A stretch of 64,000 nt of DNA from Chromobotia macracanthus (GCA_036877525.1 JAZGTH010000002.1:12938001-13002000); one strand, 5' to 3'. Shown: positions 10,649-24,195, numbered from the stretch's first letter. Made by a program: numbers and translations. The notes: generated by a model not told the origin, from the letters alone.

Positions 10649-11941
10649 TATGTTATGTATATATTTATTTGTTTTTTTTTTCAGGATTTTTCTTTTCAGC
10701 TCTCCTCAGCACTCATAACTTTATGTACAGAGTCCAACTTTAGTTTGCTGTAGTTTGAATGGGGCTGATAAGAGCGTATTATTCTGAGAGTCAACACTTT
10801 CAGCCATAATCCCTTGACAAAGCTTTATGACATCTCCGCTAGATGTTCTTACCTTAAATTGTAACACCAAATTACGTGTTTTGTGCATACGGGCAGTTGA
10901 TTCTGTAAAGTCGTTTTAATCAAAACTTCATAGAGACATGATTTGAGTCCCTGCCGCTCGTGAGATATGAAGGCATTCACTCTCTTTTCCTCTCTCACAC
11001 ACACACACACTTCTGTGCATTCTCTCTCTGATTGCCGTAAGAATAACTGTGATTGGATTGTCACTGATTAAAATGGTGTTGAATTGCAAAAGGAAGAGTC
11101 CTACAGAACAAAGCACATTTCTGCATGTGTCTGAAATAGGTGTTATGTGCTATTTAAAGATCAAGAATTCTTCTTCCATCAGAAGTCACACAAGAATGAA
11201 TGTAAACGAGTGGCTTGTTTTTACTCCATGTTTCTCAGCGGAATACAGCAGACAATGGGTAATTTGAAGCTGAAAATCATGTGAGATCAGGTTGAAATAA
11301 TAAAAACATCAGACAGCAATATTTCCAACATGTCCATAGTTAAGAGTTTGATTCATGTATTTTTAGTGATGAAGACTAAATAAACATTGAAGATTAAAAA
11401 CACAAAATCATGTTATTCTATAAATAAAAAGAAAATGAACTTTTGAACAAACGTGTTTTCATTTTGATCCTTTAATGCAGTTGATCCGCTGAGGTGGACC
11501 GGGTCAAAATAACTGTTGTAATGTTTTTAAAACTACAATTCACGCTCAGTTTATTTTATGTTATATGTTCATTTTTTTCTGAAATATCTAATTGTTCCCA
11601 CGACAATAAACGTGATTCTGTGCCTCTAATGTTTTTAAACAAGTCACAAAACAACAAATTGAACTATATTTATGGAAAATGATTCCTTCTGTTATGCTTC
11701 CTTCTGTTTAAAAAAAACAAGATAAAGAAATTAAGAGTCATTTAAACAACTTCCTTGTGACAGACGTCTGTGTGTCATATCTGTGTCTGTTGGAGAGATT
11801 CCTTGCAGCATTAACATCAGAGCAGAAATGAATGAATGTTCGGTGTGTGCTTTCATGAATCTGATTTACTAAATGAGATTGTTGCTGCGTTCACATTAGT
11901 AAATGAACTGCTGCAGCTGCCGAAATTCCTGCAATGAAAAA

Positions 11942-11943
<2 letters not shown>
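10649..11943. other. AT-rich intron stretch without recognisable feature
   Basis: Short (CA)n near 11000 only. No exon or transposon end seen; short frames in both directions look random. Confidence 0.5.

Positions 11944-11944
<1 letters not shown>

Positions 11945-11979
<35 letters not shown>
11945..11979 (+). repeat. (CT)n microsatellite
   Basis: About 17 perfect CT units. Confidence 0.95.
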
Positions 11980-11982
<3 letters not shown>

Positions 11983-14165
11983 GGCAAATACACTTGGAGA
12001 GGTGACTGCTTATATTTTCTATCTGACAACATCCTTGTTGAGATGTCCTCAGAGATAGTCCAAGAGCAGATTATCATCTACTGTTATACATATCTCTGCC
12101 TTTTTGCCTTTGCTTCTGCACTTTGAGGGCCAAAAACAGAGTACGGTCATATGTCAGAGGTTTTTTTAGTGCACAACAACTAGTAATTGTTCAGCTGCAG
12201 TTAGTCCTCACATCTGATTGGATGATAGGCTGATATATAAGCAGAACAGCACGGTGGGGATTTACTGTTTTGTAACAGAGCAGAACACTGTTAGTAGCCA
12301 GGTTGATAAACAGCCATATTACGATCTTGCTTGCATGATATTGCTTTATTATACAGTATAAGTATTATTTTCCATATAATAGCATCTTAGATTTTGTTAC
12401 AGATGGAGACAGTCTACAGCACAACAGTATTTGCACAAGTGTATGTCCTCAACTCCTGTCTGTTTTCCTGTTTCTTCCTCTTCAGAGAAGCTATCTTGAC
12501 TTTGTCCCCGTGGCTCCTTTTGAAGGTGTTTTCATTTAATCTTTTCCGTAAAAAGATTTTGGCCCGGGGTCACAGATCACATCAAGGTTGTTTTCCAACT
12601 CACTGACCATTTAATCAAGCTAACGTCCTCAGTGCCGACACCCCTCACTCTCCGCTTTTGTTCGCCCCTCTCAAAGGTGAAGTCGCTCTTCTCGACACGC
12701 ACCTCGCCGTCCCGTTTCACGCTGCTCTCTTCAGCTCCATTGACCAATGGATCAACTTGACCTAAACTCTGGAGAACTCTCCGAACAAGACAAGTTCCTG
12801 CACCCTCTCAGCTCTGAGGCCTTTTGAACCAGTGAGCTGTACGATGGGTTTATCAAAAGGATAGTGCTGTAGAATTTGTGTTTTCCTTTCAATATCTTTT
12901 TGAGATGCAGGAGTGTTGACTCTTAAAAAAATAAAGGTTCTGTTTACAACCTATAACAGTTTTATAACCTGATGTTGTGTGTGTGTGTGTGTATGTATAG
13001 AGAGAGAAAGAGAGCCTAGACAGAGAGAGAGTCATTTATTTACCTATTTCAAATGTATGTTGGTTTGATTCCTGGATTCAGAACTTTGTCTTCATGCGGT
13101 ACAATGTAATTGTGATTTTAGTCCTGGCTTGTGATTCAGATACGTTATTATATTTTAGCCGCTAGATTTTTCTTTCTCGCATTCAACAGAGATTATGTGA
13201 ATGAATATGATTGAGGAATTGATGGAGCGCTTTTGAAGTACGCTTTGACATAATCAATAACTGTTATTTTCTAACAGCATTCACATCCTTTATGCATTGC
13301 GTACCTTTATCACGTAACTTTCTCCACCATTAATAAAGTTTCCTTAGGTCAAGCTTTCTTTAAATTGGCCCCAGTCCCCATCAGCGCATTAACAGAGCAG
13401 AGAGATAATGTTGCGGTAACCTCTAGATGCGTGTCGCTGGAAAATGTATGCAGGGGAAATTTCAAGACATATTACCCCGCAACCTTGAAAACAGTAAGCT
13501 GCATTTACAATTAAATAGGTTTTGGAGAAAAGAAAATAGGTTAAAAAACACCAGACCTTGAAATGCTAAAGTAAATTGATGTGATTTATTTTCCTAATGT
13601 ATTTATGATTTTATCTGGCTCATTTAATTAAGTATTGAATTTACGAATCAAGTGTGGAATTGCAGGCTATTTTGGATGCTACAATTGGGTGGCTATGAAA
13701 TGCAAAGTCTAAATAAGATGCCACAGTCGTGAAATGTGTTGCTAAAGAAAAGCACGTAGCCATTCACTCAGTAAACAATGAAACCGTGTCATCAAAACTG
13801 GCATTAAAAATCCAATATCTTGATTACTGTTTGTTATCCACACAGTCATTTATATTTACATTTAAAGCGATGAAAACGTGTTTTGTTTTGATTGTTTTAT
13901 TTTTATGAAGTAAACCTGTATCAAGGGTGTCCTAATTTCATATTTTAACAGGTATTCTGTGTCCTGTCATATACTGATGCTGAAAACTGCAATATGTGCT
14001 GAGTTCTCAAATCCTGTACACACTGGATTTGAATTCAGATCTCAATAAAGCCAAATCCAAGATCATCCCCAAAAAGTACTGTTCCAATCCAAACTAAGCA
14101 CAAAATAGTTGAACACATGCATTCACTCAGCATATATTCCTTGTTGGGTACAACTGAAATCTGCT
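11980..14165. other. Intron stretch, mostly without feature
   Basis: It contains a fragment of the AAATAAAGGTTCT repeat near 12918-12945 (compare 41680) and a (GT)n run at 12975-12992. Segment 13330-13500 is free of simple repeats. No exon recognised. Confidence 0.45.
12975..12992 (+). repeat. (GT)n microsatellite
   Basis: Nine GT units. Confidence 0.85.
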
Positions 14166-14168
14166 GCT

Positions 14169-14194
14169 TAAGTGTGTGTGTGTGTGTGTGTGTA
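14169..14194 (+). repeat. (GT)n microsatellite
   Basis: About 13 GT units. Confidence 0.9.
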
Positions 14195-14776
14195 TATGTA
14201 CATATGGATCAGCAGTTATAATGCAGAATTATAGGAACTCACAGAGGCTATGTGGAGGAAATGAGCACTCAGCTGTGATTTAATCCCTTTGTAGGCTGAT
14301 ATTGAGTGATTCCCATTAAATAAATTGGATCCAGCGATCTCCACAAGACCATCCAGTTAATTTTGATATCTGCTGCTGACATTCCTCCTTACTGAGGCTG
14401 TGCATGACACAATCTTTTTTACACTTCAGGGTCAGAAGTACTTTAACAGTGTAAATCTTTCAATAATTAATCGACTGTTTTTGGCACATTACATTTACAT
14501 TAGGTGATAATTCTCGGCACCAAAAAGCGTATTGTTTTATCATTGCAGGTGACTGAATGTTTGCACTTTTATTCAGAGGCGTTCGTTTCCTCTCCGTTCT
14601 GTTTAGTAGTCCACGAGACGTCTCTGCTGATGGTTCTTCTTCTCTTGCCGTGTTCTGATGACAGCTACACTTACCCGTGTCTCTGATTATGGCCATGACT
14701 GGCACACCTTCCACAGTCACTATGGCAACCCACATATCAGCATTCCTTTAGATAATGCCCATTGTTTTTCAGAATT

Positions 14777-14834
14777 CCTTCTTCCTTCCTTCCTTCCTTC
14801 CTTCTTTTTTTTTTTCTTTCTTTCTTTCTTTCTC
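14777..14834 (+). repeat. (TTCC)n / (TTTC)n microsatellite
   Basis: Six TTCC units, a T-rich run and then TTTC units; uninterrupted pyrimidine. Confidence 0.95.
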
Positions 14835-15019
14835 AATCCTTCCATCACGATAAGTTCCATCATGATGTTCGTTTTATCAGCACTGTGCCAGTTACTCCAT
14901 TAATTAATCTGATCTCATGACGTGATATTCGGCTAGAATTTTATGGGTTTTCCTCTGCTTTTGAATATACCTCTCAACATACCTCTTCATTTCTCTCTCT
15001 CTCTCTCACACACACACAC

Positions 15020-16620
15020 ACTCATTCACTTTAGTAGCTGATGCTTGAAAGGACGTGACAGTCTATAACATCAATAGACCAAGAGGAGTATGTTTTGACA
15101 TTTCTCAGTCATATAGCATATCTTCAGAATATTTCTTATGTGTTTTGTTTAAGTCCAAGTCATAAATCCCTCTCAGGTCACATGATTCTGTAGCTCCACC
15201 CACTGGCCCGGCCCATCAGCTTGTGTGTATTGCTAATCCCTGTAAAAGCTTGTGTTTGACTCTCAGGGGTAAGCGATTTCATCAGCTATGACATCATTCT
15301 ATATGAGCTGTCTTTAATACAGAAATTCCTGATACTGTAATTATCTGCCCTTTGATTGAATTGACGGCGGCTATCTGTGTGCTCACGGCTGGCGGGATGA
15401 AACACTAGCCTGTAAGCTAAAGACATTAGTGTGTATTTCTCCTGCTTATCCCACATCTCATCTCTGACCTTCCCTGCAGCTTGTGTTAGACAGACACCAT
15501 TAGCCATCCCATGTGCAACTCTTACTGTAGTAATATGATGAAGGAAATCCAACCCCAGCCCTGCTTTTCCTTTTATAGATAAATCAATATTAGACAGTAA
15601 CATTAAAGCTGTTCTTGTGCAAATGCGAAGCTCGCGCTGAGCTCTGCTCACAGCCATTCTTGAAAACATTCCTGTTTAATTAACTAATGGACAGAATAAT
15701 GTTGAATGTGAGTGTGGCACATGGATTGGCCACTTGGATATGATATTATACTCTGTGCGCGCTGGAGTGTTTTAACCAGCTTAAGGTGGCTGCATCATTC
15801 CGAAAATAAATAAATGGTTGAGAGGTGATTAGCTAGCTGACAATAATACCTCAGTGTGGCTGGATGAACGGATTCGTTTTCAAGCACTATGACGATAAAC
15901 AGAAATAATACAGAGATAAACAGAGAGGTTTATTTAACTTTTGGTTGGACAATAAAAACAACCACTTTAGGAATGTTGCTATATTTAAAGAAAACATCAA
16001 AATATTCATATCTTTTTTGTTGTGCACAATTTAGCATCCTAGTTTGTTATCATAACCCTAACTTTCTAATTTTTCAAATTGTTTTATTCATAGGGAGTAT
16101 GCCACATTACAGAATTCACATTTGAGTAAATGTGTTTTCCAGTAATAATTTAATGTATTGAATTAAGTATTTTTGTAAATAATATTGTATTGATTTGGTT
16201 GCAGGTATTCCTTTCACACTGTTACCTGATTTATAAAGGTCATGAAACACTCTTATCGTGCGTAACCATTGGGGATGTGTTGAAAATCAGTGCTTCACAC
16301 TAGCTTTGTAGACTTAGTTAAAGAATAGTTCCAGCCATTCTGAAATGTCTCATTTGAATAAAACCCTTAACGCAACTGTGTACAGCCCTGAAATCCCTCA
16401 GTCTTTGCAGAAGTAGTGAAACAGATATCAGCTGTTTGCACAACTGTAACTGTAAAACTTTACTGCATCTTTTCCTGTATAAATATTAATACTCTCCTGT
16501 CTTTTACACCTAACGTGTGTTATAAGCATATTTTGGCTGTCTGTGAAAGGCTGTGTCTGTATATTGTTTTGCATGTTTTGTGTATATTGATTTGTTTTGC
16601 ATGAATCGATGGTGGGCGTG
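15020..16620. other. Intron stretch; possible conserved noncoding sequence at 15285-15680
   Basis: No repeats are visible in 15285-15680, which has balanced composition and a 127-codon minus-strand frame without recognisable protein character. The remainder is AT-rich and featureless to my eye. Confidence 0.4.
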
Positions 16621-17460
16621 CTGTTTTCCACGGTTATCAGAGTTTAATCACTCAAGCGCGGGGAAAGCCATCGCCTTCATTCCTGCGTGACTTTCCAAAG
16701 GTTACTTCACACATTAACACCTTTATGCATTTAGTAAACAGAGCGGCCGTTCACGCTGCACTCGGTGTGATGCAATGCCACGCGTGTAAAAGCTCTCGAA
16801 TTCTCCGTCGCGTTGCCAAGGTGGTTCAGCCGAGCTTATTATCTGTCCTCTCGTCGGTTTCTCTGTATCTCTCCCTTGCTCTCCTTTGTCTTGGTTTGTA
16901 CGGTTGTCAGAGACACCAGATGCCCTCGAATGGGCTTTTACTTTGCTGTTTTCATTCCAAGCAGAGACTCGCCTGCAACCGATAGGAGCCTCCATAATAA
17001 ACTATGTGCTATGTGAAACGCAGGCCCCGGCAGGCAAGCAGTCAGACGTGCAATGTGCAGGAAGATGAGTGTCACTCGCCCGCTCTCTTTCTCTCCCTCA
17101 GCCACCCCTCACACCTCACCATTCTTCTCTTCCTCCCCAGGTCTGTAAGATTGCTTTAATATCGGCCCTCAATCAAACCCCCACGTTTGCCAAACTGTAC
17201 CGCAGCCACAGATGGGGGCAGAGCTCACCTCACACGTACAAAACGCTCTCCCCACCGGAGATGCAAGGACGTGGGAGGGGTTAAAGACAAGCAGTCAGGG
17301 AGGGGGAAATAGGGGAGTCGGTTCAGCGCTGATTAATTAATAAGGTCGTTAGCTGAGAGGTGAGATGGTTAGACGCAGTAGATTGATATTCTACAGAGAC
17401 AGTGTGCCACTCGCGCCCAGACTTCCTTCATCACTGCTGCTGATCTGGCAGGGCTGAGCG

Positions 17461-17660
17461 GTCGCCCTACCCACGGGAGCGCTCCGAATTAAAAACACTG
17501 ACCTGTGACATCACTTCCTGCCGACACAGCACTGCTGTCGGGGGCCTTTGGAAGCTCTGGGCGCCCGCGCGGTATCGGCTTATGACCCCGTCCTTTTCGC
17601 CCGTTTGTTTAAAACTCCTTTCCCCTTCGATTCGTCCGTGCGTTATTTAGGGTCGCAGCG
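17461..17660. promoter_or_regulatory. CpG-rich patch
   Basis: I count about 20 CpG dinucleotides in 200 bp (for example GGGCGCCCGCGCGG near 17560), far above the surrounding intron. It could be an intronic CpG island, an enhancer or an alternative promoter. No TATA box with a following frame is visible, so no gene start is claimed. Confidence 0.4.
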
Positions 17661-18826
17661 GTTGTGGCATTTCCAAGGTGAATGGATGGAGGTACAGAGC
17701 GAAAATGGGTTTCAGTAACAATGTTGTGGTGTTATTTACCTCTCTTACTCTCTCTCCATCAGTCTATCCACCCTATGATGCATCAGCCTCTAGAGGCTCA
17801 AAGGCAATATCACGGGCCCACTTCAATTTTCTCATTTCAGCTAGTGTTGATGGGCCAACAGCAGCAGGACAGAGGGCTAAATCTATCATCTTCCACTACA
17901 GAATGGTCAGGGTCAAAAACCAGGAAAGCCCCCACACACTCACACACACTGATACACCCAAACAAACCCACACGTGTCTTCCAGACGCATGCCGTCTTTT
18001 TTGCTCCTTTAAATCTGTTTATTCATTTAAACATTTAAATTAGAGAATACCTGCTGGTAGTAACAACACGAATAGTCCAGGAAAGCTGTCCATAGCCTCT
18101 CTCACCTCCACACATAAACAATCTCTCTCTCTGTCTCTCTCACACACACACACAGTTTCTGTTGCAATATTTATCTCTCCGTGACTCATTCTCCGGCCTG
18201 TGGGAGATTTTGGCACCTGTGTCAACTCTGACCAGGGGGGCTGTATTGTAATTATAGAAGATCGAGAAAAAAAGCTGAATAACATATTGACTCTTGCATG
18301 CCCGTGGTCATTTTTTGTGCGTTTGCCGAAAACCTCAGTGGTGGCAGACTTTTGGAAAAGAGATTTTACAAAAGGCACAAAAAAAGCACTTGACCTTATC
18401 ATCCTGTAAAAGAACAACACGCATTGAAGCCAGCGCCACATTTGCTCTCCAAGCTGCCCATCTGCCACCCCTGCTGTGTGATTGGCTGCTGGCCCAGTGG
18501 AGGCAGGAACTTAAAAGTTTAATGTTTAAAGAGCAGTTCAGAGCAGCCTGTGGGTCAGTGTGCAGAACAGCCTCAGCGTTTTAACCTCGGGTCAGCTGAG
18601 GATTCCTGTTTGTTGGAATATCAGACATCAGCTCTTGTCAGTTTTTTTCTCTCTCTCTCCTTTTTTTCCTCTTCTCTCCTTCTGTCGTTCATTCTGTCTG
18701 TCCAGCGCTGCCCCAATGGATCTCTGTACTGACAGAGAATGGACGCAGTGAGTGGGAAGTTAAAAATAACTTCTAAAAGCAGTTAGCTTCTGCATCACAG
18801 CCCAAGTGTGTCTGTTCTATTAAAGG

Positions 18827-18851
18827 TGTGTGTGTGTGTGTGTGTGTGTGT
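18827..18851 (+). repeat. (GT)n microsatellite
   Basis: About 12 GT units. Confidence 0.9.
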
Positions 18852-18972
18852 TTGTTTGCCTTTGTGACAGTGTACTTCACTTCTCACTCTGGTCTAAATT
18901 TGCCCAACGTGCTGCTGGCATGTTGGGTGATCACGCCCCGTCTCATAAAAATAGAAAACAAACAAACACAAT

Positions 18973-18998
18973 ATAAATAAATAAATAAATAAATAAAG
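18973..18998 (+). repeat. (AAAT)n microsatellite
   Basis: Six AAAT units. Confidence 0.9.
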
Positions 18999-20211
18999 TA
19001 ACAAGGCGCCAACACAAAAACATTACACCTCTCTGGAAAGTTGCATTTTTTTAAAGAAACCCATTAGAATTTGATGAGCCATGAAATATGAATGGAAAAC
19101 ACGAACGTATCTGATTATAGACGGGAAAGACCGCATACCTGTGTGATGACCACAGGGAAAGGTCACTATTCTGTGTTTCTGTACCATTTAAGATATCTGA
19201 ATGCTCGTCTTGAGCAAACACTCAAGCTTTAGCCCAATATTTGAATATTAACCATGATAAGACAAACCAGAAAAAATGTTTCAGCTGTGCAGCAAAGGGC
19301 AACTCCTGCCAACAACCATTCCTCTCAGCCGCTCCTCAAAGTCTAAGGTCACTCCCACAGGCTCACTACAGTCGATTGGATGTCAATTTGAATAACATTT
19401 ACATATCATTAAAGCATGTGGCACAGGCATGTTTAGACGAATTTAGAACGGCTGGAACCCTTAACTCTGATTGGCTGCTGAATTCACAATACAGGATCAC
19501 GGCAAAAATGAAGTTTGACTCCAGTTTACATTTTTGAATGGAATGTGATGCTATTAAAGAGACAGAATACTACATAATAATAAACGAATTAAGAGTTAGA
19601 CAAAATAAATATTGATGAAAAGAAAGAACAGACAGAGACAGATTTCTGGAGCACGGCTCTTGTGTTGCTCTGTTGTTGCTTAATAAACAGAAAACAAACA
19701 ATGTTAAAATGTGTTTGTTGTTTTCGTGTGAATGAGCGTTTACACACTGAATTCATCAGAGCCGTTACCGAGGTAACATTTGACTGTGATTGGTGTTTAT
19801 ATTACCATTGTGTTTTATTGGTTGTGTTTTTTGAACAATGTAAAATAAAACATTGAAATGTTATAACAGTACTATTGTTTTGTTTAGGACGTGGCCCGAG
19901 CCAGTTCTTGTTGTTTGTTTTTTGTTAGTTTGTTTTTATTTAACCCTCATTAATCTCTGGCCTCTTCACGTCCTTTGCTTTCTCACCGAAGGGCCGTTTA
20001 AATGTATCATTGAGTAGATTTAAACAGCGTGCCCTGTGAGATCCCCCCAATTAAAAGGTCTGAAACAATAACGCTAGCGCTTAATTGCATTAACATAATG
20101 CCTCCTAACGATCATTACACTCACCAAAATAGTTGCGATAATAAAGCTATTACTATTTTGAGAGCACAATTAGCCTACGGTGCCACCCTTTGTGATGTTA
20201 TAATTGCGACA

Positions 20212-20352
20212 TTTAGACGTGCACGCGTTACGCTTCTCGTCCTGTTGGGAGGAGAGAGCAAGAGGCGGAACGGTTGTCATAGACCACGGCAATTTACGTC
20301 GCCGTCTGAGACGGGCCCGTCCGCTGAGCTACCCGGCGGCGGAGCGAGCTGA
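20212..20352. promoter_or_regulatory. CpG-rich patch with reverse CCAAT motif
   Basis: Around 19 CpG in 140 bp, including ACGTCGCCGTC and CCCGGCGGCGGAGCG, are followed by GATTGGTT (a CCAAT box in reverse). An open plus-strand frame crosses it but has no recognisable product. The upstream stretch 19960-20210 has several TAAT-type homeodomain cores. This suggests a cis-regulatory element. Confidence 0.4.
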
Positions 20353-20796
20353 TTGGTTGAATAGATAGATGGCGTTCTCCAAATCTGTCAGAAGTGAATG
20401 AAATGGCTTGAGATAATAGAGTTAGATGAATAGATAGAAGAGAGCAGGAAGATGGAGAGAGTGCTGGAGAGATATAGGGAAGGATAGAAATGGAGAAAGA
20501 GATTGGTTTTCATGGCTGGTAGTCAGCAGCTCTGTAAATCTCGGAGGAGAGCAGAAGGTTGATAGTCATCCATCACTTTTGACAATTTCACCTCTCTGTC
20601 GCCACTTACTTGACGAAAGACCCGGAGCGAACAAGAGACGAGAGGGAGAGAGAAACAGAAAGTCGTTTTATACAGGAGGAGCTTTCAGAAGCAGCAGTGT
20701 TCAGTTTTGTTTATGTATTTGTTTGATCCTGAGCGAGAGGTTGTGGTACTACAATTTAGTTATGTGGTTACACTGCAGGGCCGAGTGCCCTGCCTA

Positions 20797-21100
20797 ATGT
20801 GTCAGTGTGTGTGTGGGGCTGTGTGTGTGTTTGCCAGAGTGGGTCTGTCGGTATGTGTAACTGTGTTTCTGTGTTAATTTGTTTGTGTGTCTGTGTTTGT
20901 GTGTGTGTCTGTCTGCTTGTGTCTATGAATCTGTGCCTTTGTGTTTGTGTGTGTTTTTATGTGTATCTGTGTGTGTGTTGCTGGTTTGTGTACCTGTATG
21001 TGTGTTTATGTGTATCTGTGTGTGCACGTGTGTTGCTGATTTGTGTACCTGTGTGTGTGTTTATGTGTATCTGTGTGTGTCTTTGTGTTTGTATGTTTAC
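20797..21100 (+). repeat. GT-rich minisatellite with about 50-bp units
   Basis: TTTATGTGTATCTGTGTGTG starts near 20956, 21005 and 21060, and TTGTGTACCTGT occurs in the two intervals between, so the period is about 49-55 bp. The part upstream is a looser TGTGTCTGTGTTTG repeat. Frames across it (Cys, Val, Leu rich) are artefacts. Confidence 0.85.
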
Positions 21101-21255
21101 AGTAAGACCACAGCTCTTAGACATGGAAGGAATCATAAATCTGTGAAGAATTCCAAGTGTTCTGCAAGTTGATTTTCTGATTAAAAAAGTAGGTAAGGTA
21201 AATAATTGTAATTGACAAAAATTAAACTAATAACAATAAATGACCTGATTATGTT

Positions 21256-21376
21256 TTACATTTTTAGTGCATTTGTCAGGCACTTTCATCAGTATGTTTT
21301 CCCTGGGAATCGAACCCATGACCTAGGCATTGCTCAACATCATGCTCCAGCAGCTTTAGCTACAGGAACATATGTT
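21256..21376 (-). mobile_element. tRNA-derived SINE, minus strand
   Basis: On the minus strand it reads TTCCTGTAGCTAAAGCTGCTGG (A box region), then GGGTTCGATTCCCAGGGAA (B box) and a tail ending near GTGCCTGACAAATGCACTAAAA. The head is the same type as in the SINE at 38229. Confidence 0.75.
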
Positions 21377-22825
21377 GTGTTGAGTGTTTCTGTTGTCACA
21401 CTTCAATAATGTAACTGACACTGCAGTATGTGTCGCTGTATGTGTGTTCAGTTCGACTTCTTAGCTGGGGAACAGTTGGCTCATTTAGGTTCATTAGCTA
21501 AAAGTAGTTAATTCAAGTTCATTTTAATAATATAAGAGCAAATCTGCCGTCTGGCATTTTATAGACTGTAAAAGTGCGGCTATTTCAAGATATAACAGAT
21601 AAACTAAGGTATACTGTGTAAACTTTGACCACGCCCACTTTGCTCACCTGTAGCCACGCCTCTAACAGGTTCATTCATTTCTTGTTGAAATGCATTGTAA
21701 TAGACTCCATCTCTGTTCATTATGGGAAATGTTGATGTAAAACATTGATTTGTTGCACGGAAAACACTGTGACACGCACATATAAGCTACCAGCGTCGGG
21801 TTAAACATTACAAACACGTATACAAAGGTCTTTCCCTCATAGCTGAGCACGTAACCGTCAGTCAGTTAATGGAATGCTTTTAAAGCTCTCCAAGCACCAT
21901 TGTGTGAGTGACTGTGACCTTTTGCATTGTGTCTGCTGTGTTTTGCCAGACCGTCAGTCAAAGGCGATGGAGAGACCTAATTAAACATGTTAGAACCACG
22001 TGTTGCTGCCACACAATGGAAAGGTAGATTGCAATTGCCTTTTCACTGAATACACCCAAAGCAACACACTTCCTCGTTTTCCAGTAGAATTAAATAATCC
22101 CGCACAAAAGGGCCTGAATGCCTGAACCAAACAAAAGGTCTACATGCCTGCTGCTTCAGAAATGCCTGCCGCAGTTTCCTGTTATCTGATATCACAGGTT
22201 TTGAATGCATTCCTTTTTAAAGAAGGAAATTAAAAAGTGGCATTAAATTGTAGCTGGATGTACTCGCAGCTCGTGGGTTGTCAGCGTGTCAGGTTTGTCC
22301 TCTCTCCACTTCGTTGACATTGTTGACTTGAGATCAGATCATGACATTTCAGGACAGGTACTGTATACGCCCTGACATCATTACAGCAAGACCCTGAAGT
22401 TAAGAAAACTCTTTGTTGTGATTGTATGAGGGGTTTTTAACTTGAGGGGTTTGTGGAATTGGCTGCTGATCTCGTCCTATGAGACATTAGGTACACGTGT
22501 TAGAGAAAGAAAGTGAATGAGACAGAGTTTACATTCTGCTTTTTAACCTGCAGGGACACAGCTAATTTTGTTATAATAAATAAGCGATTTGAACATCAAC
22601 CAAATACAATTGGTAATAATACAAAATTATATACTTGCTGTTCTTCTTTGCATGAAATTGCTTTAATAGCTATGTCACCCATTTTTTTAAGCCGTTGGCG
22701 TGACCAAACCTGCAATTATTTGAATTCTTTAAAAAGCCCAGCTTGTCCTCTTAAAGATATACCAGTAATTTGTTTAATTGTGTCATAATGTATGGTCTTA
22801 GAGAAATTCTTTATATACTATATGT
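21377..22825. other. Intron stretch without recognisable feature
   Basis: Mixed composition, no simple repeats of note and no plausible exon. Confidence 0.45.
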
Positions 22826-22963
22826 TGAAGTCCACGTGAACTGGAAGTTGCGTGAGATGAATTTAAAAAATAATGTGCATGGATAAATCATTTATTATAA
22901 ACACTGCAGTATTATTTAAAACAATAAGAATAGTATATTTTTCATTCCATGGTGACTTTAAGA
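22826..22963. mobile_element. Possible short inverted-end element
   Basis: TTGAAGTCCACGTGAACTGG at the left resembles the reverse complement of the right end CATTCCATGGTGACTTTAAG. The AT-rich interior has no coding capacity. Ends of the AAAGTCCCCATGAA type are common in fish repeats. Confidence 0.35.
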
Positions 22964-23631
22964 AGAGTCATTGCTATGGTACCGGCCCAAACATGAAGGG
23001 TTGTTAGGTAGCATCCAGGTGTTTTTTAACAGTGTGATGGATGGATCTCTAGCACTAAATAAAACTCACTTTAACAACAGAGGGCTTCAGTTCATATCAA
23101 CGCAGTGTTTGCTTTAAATTCATCTGTATTTGCTGAACATTATTATTCATAAGCTTATAAATATTGATAGTTTGTGTTGTATGTATGACTCGGTGCACTT
23201 TGTTTAACCTCTGCCATAATGTCAGATGACACTATATGTATTTTATATGGACGGCAGCATTACTGCAGTTTTCAGCGTTATTAAGCTAATATATCTACAT
23301 CAAGGTCTCTTAGTAAGAACATGACTTACAGAGGGCAAAGTACATTATTTATGTCTCGCTCTATTTAGACAAGTCTCTTAAATATTTCAGCAGTATTTTC
23401 CCCAGAGCAGGACTGTCTGCAGATCGATCAGTATCAAAAGACATCGTTTGCCCCCAAACACTGTTTGACATCAGCTATTTTTGCTCAGGAGCACTGGGGT
23501 CGCTCATTGGCTGTTAGCGGCCTTTTTCGTTTTGTTTCGCTTTGTCTTCTAACAGAGTCTAAATCATTAGTTCACCTGTGCAGCACAGAGGGCTTGTTAC
23601 TGACATATACAGTAGAACTTTGCTTTGGCTC

Positions 23632-23662
<31 letters not shown>

Positions 23663-24195
23663 ACTTGTACAATAAGAGGATTCGTCTTTAATCCCAGAAT
23701 CTGGGTATAATGAGATCTTTGCTTCAGCTATCAGATGGCAAACTACATAACAACATCATCTCATACCATGTATTCAAATTGTTTTTGTATTTGTTTTTGT
23801 AAATGTACTGTATTATTACAGTTATTCCAGTCGTCTTATTTCTGTGCTTCTTATTTCTCTTCTTTGTGAAGTTATCTACTTCTTATTCTGGGAATAGGAT
23901 TAACAGTCCAGCAGGAAAAACAAAGTCATTTTTAAAAGTGAACAGGTTGGTGTTTTCAGGGCTAATCCCTGTATTTGTCGAGCATTGCCAAGTTTGTGCT
24001 TCAGTTTTTGTCCCAGATTTATTTGTTGCAAGCAAACTAGATATTCACATGCAAAACGGCATATACTGCCCAATTTTCTGTCTGTAAAATAGTCATTGCT
24101 TTTGCACAAAAAAGATATACTGATCATATAAACCACTAGTTGCACCTTGCGCTAGTTCATTTTCAGAGGTCCTGCAGTGTAATATAGATGGAGAT
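22964..24195. other. AT-rich intron stretch
   Basis: Only a (TG)n run at 23634 is recognised. Confidence 0.45.
23634..23662 (+). repeat. (TG)n microsatellite
   Basis: About 14 TG units. Confidence 0.95.

Noticed and set aside
15286..15669. Minus-strand frame of 127 codons
   Set aside because: No protein family recognised and no flanking acceptor or donor; kept only as possible conserved noncoding sequence.
20799..21172. Cys/Val-rich frames of 97 and 115 codons
   Set aside because: They lie in the GT-rich minisatellite; TGT and GTG codons explain the composition.
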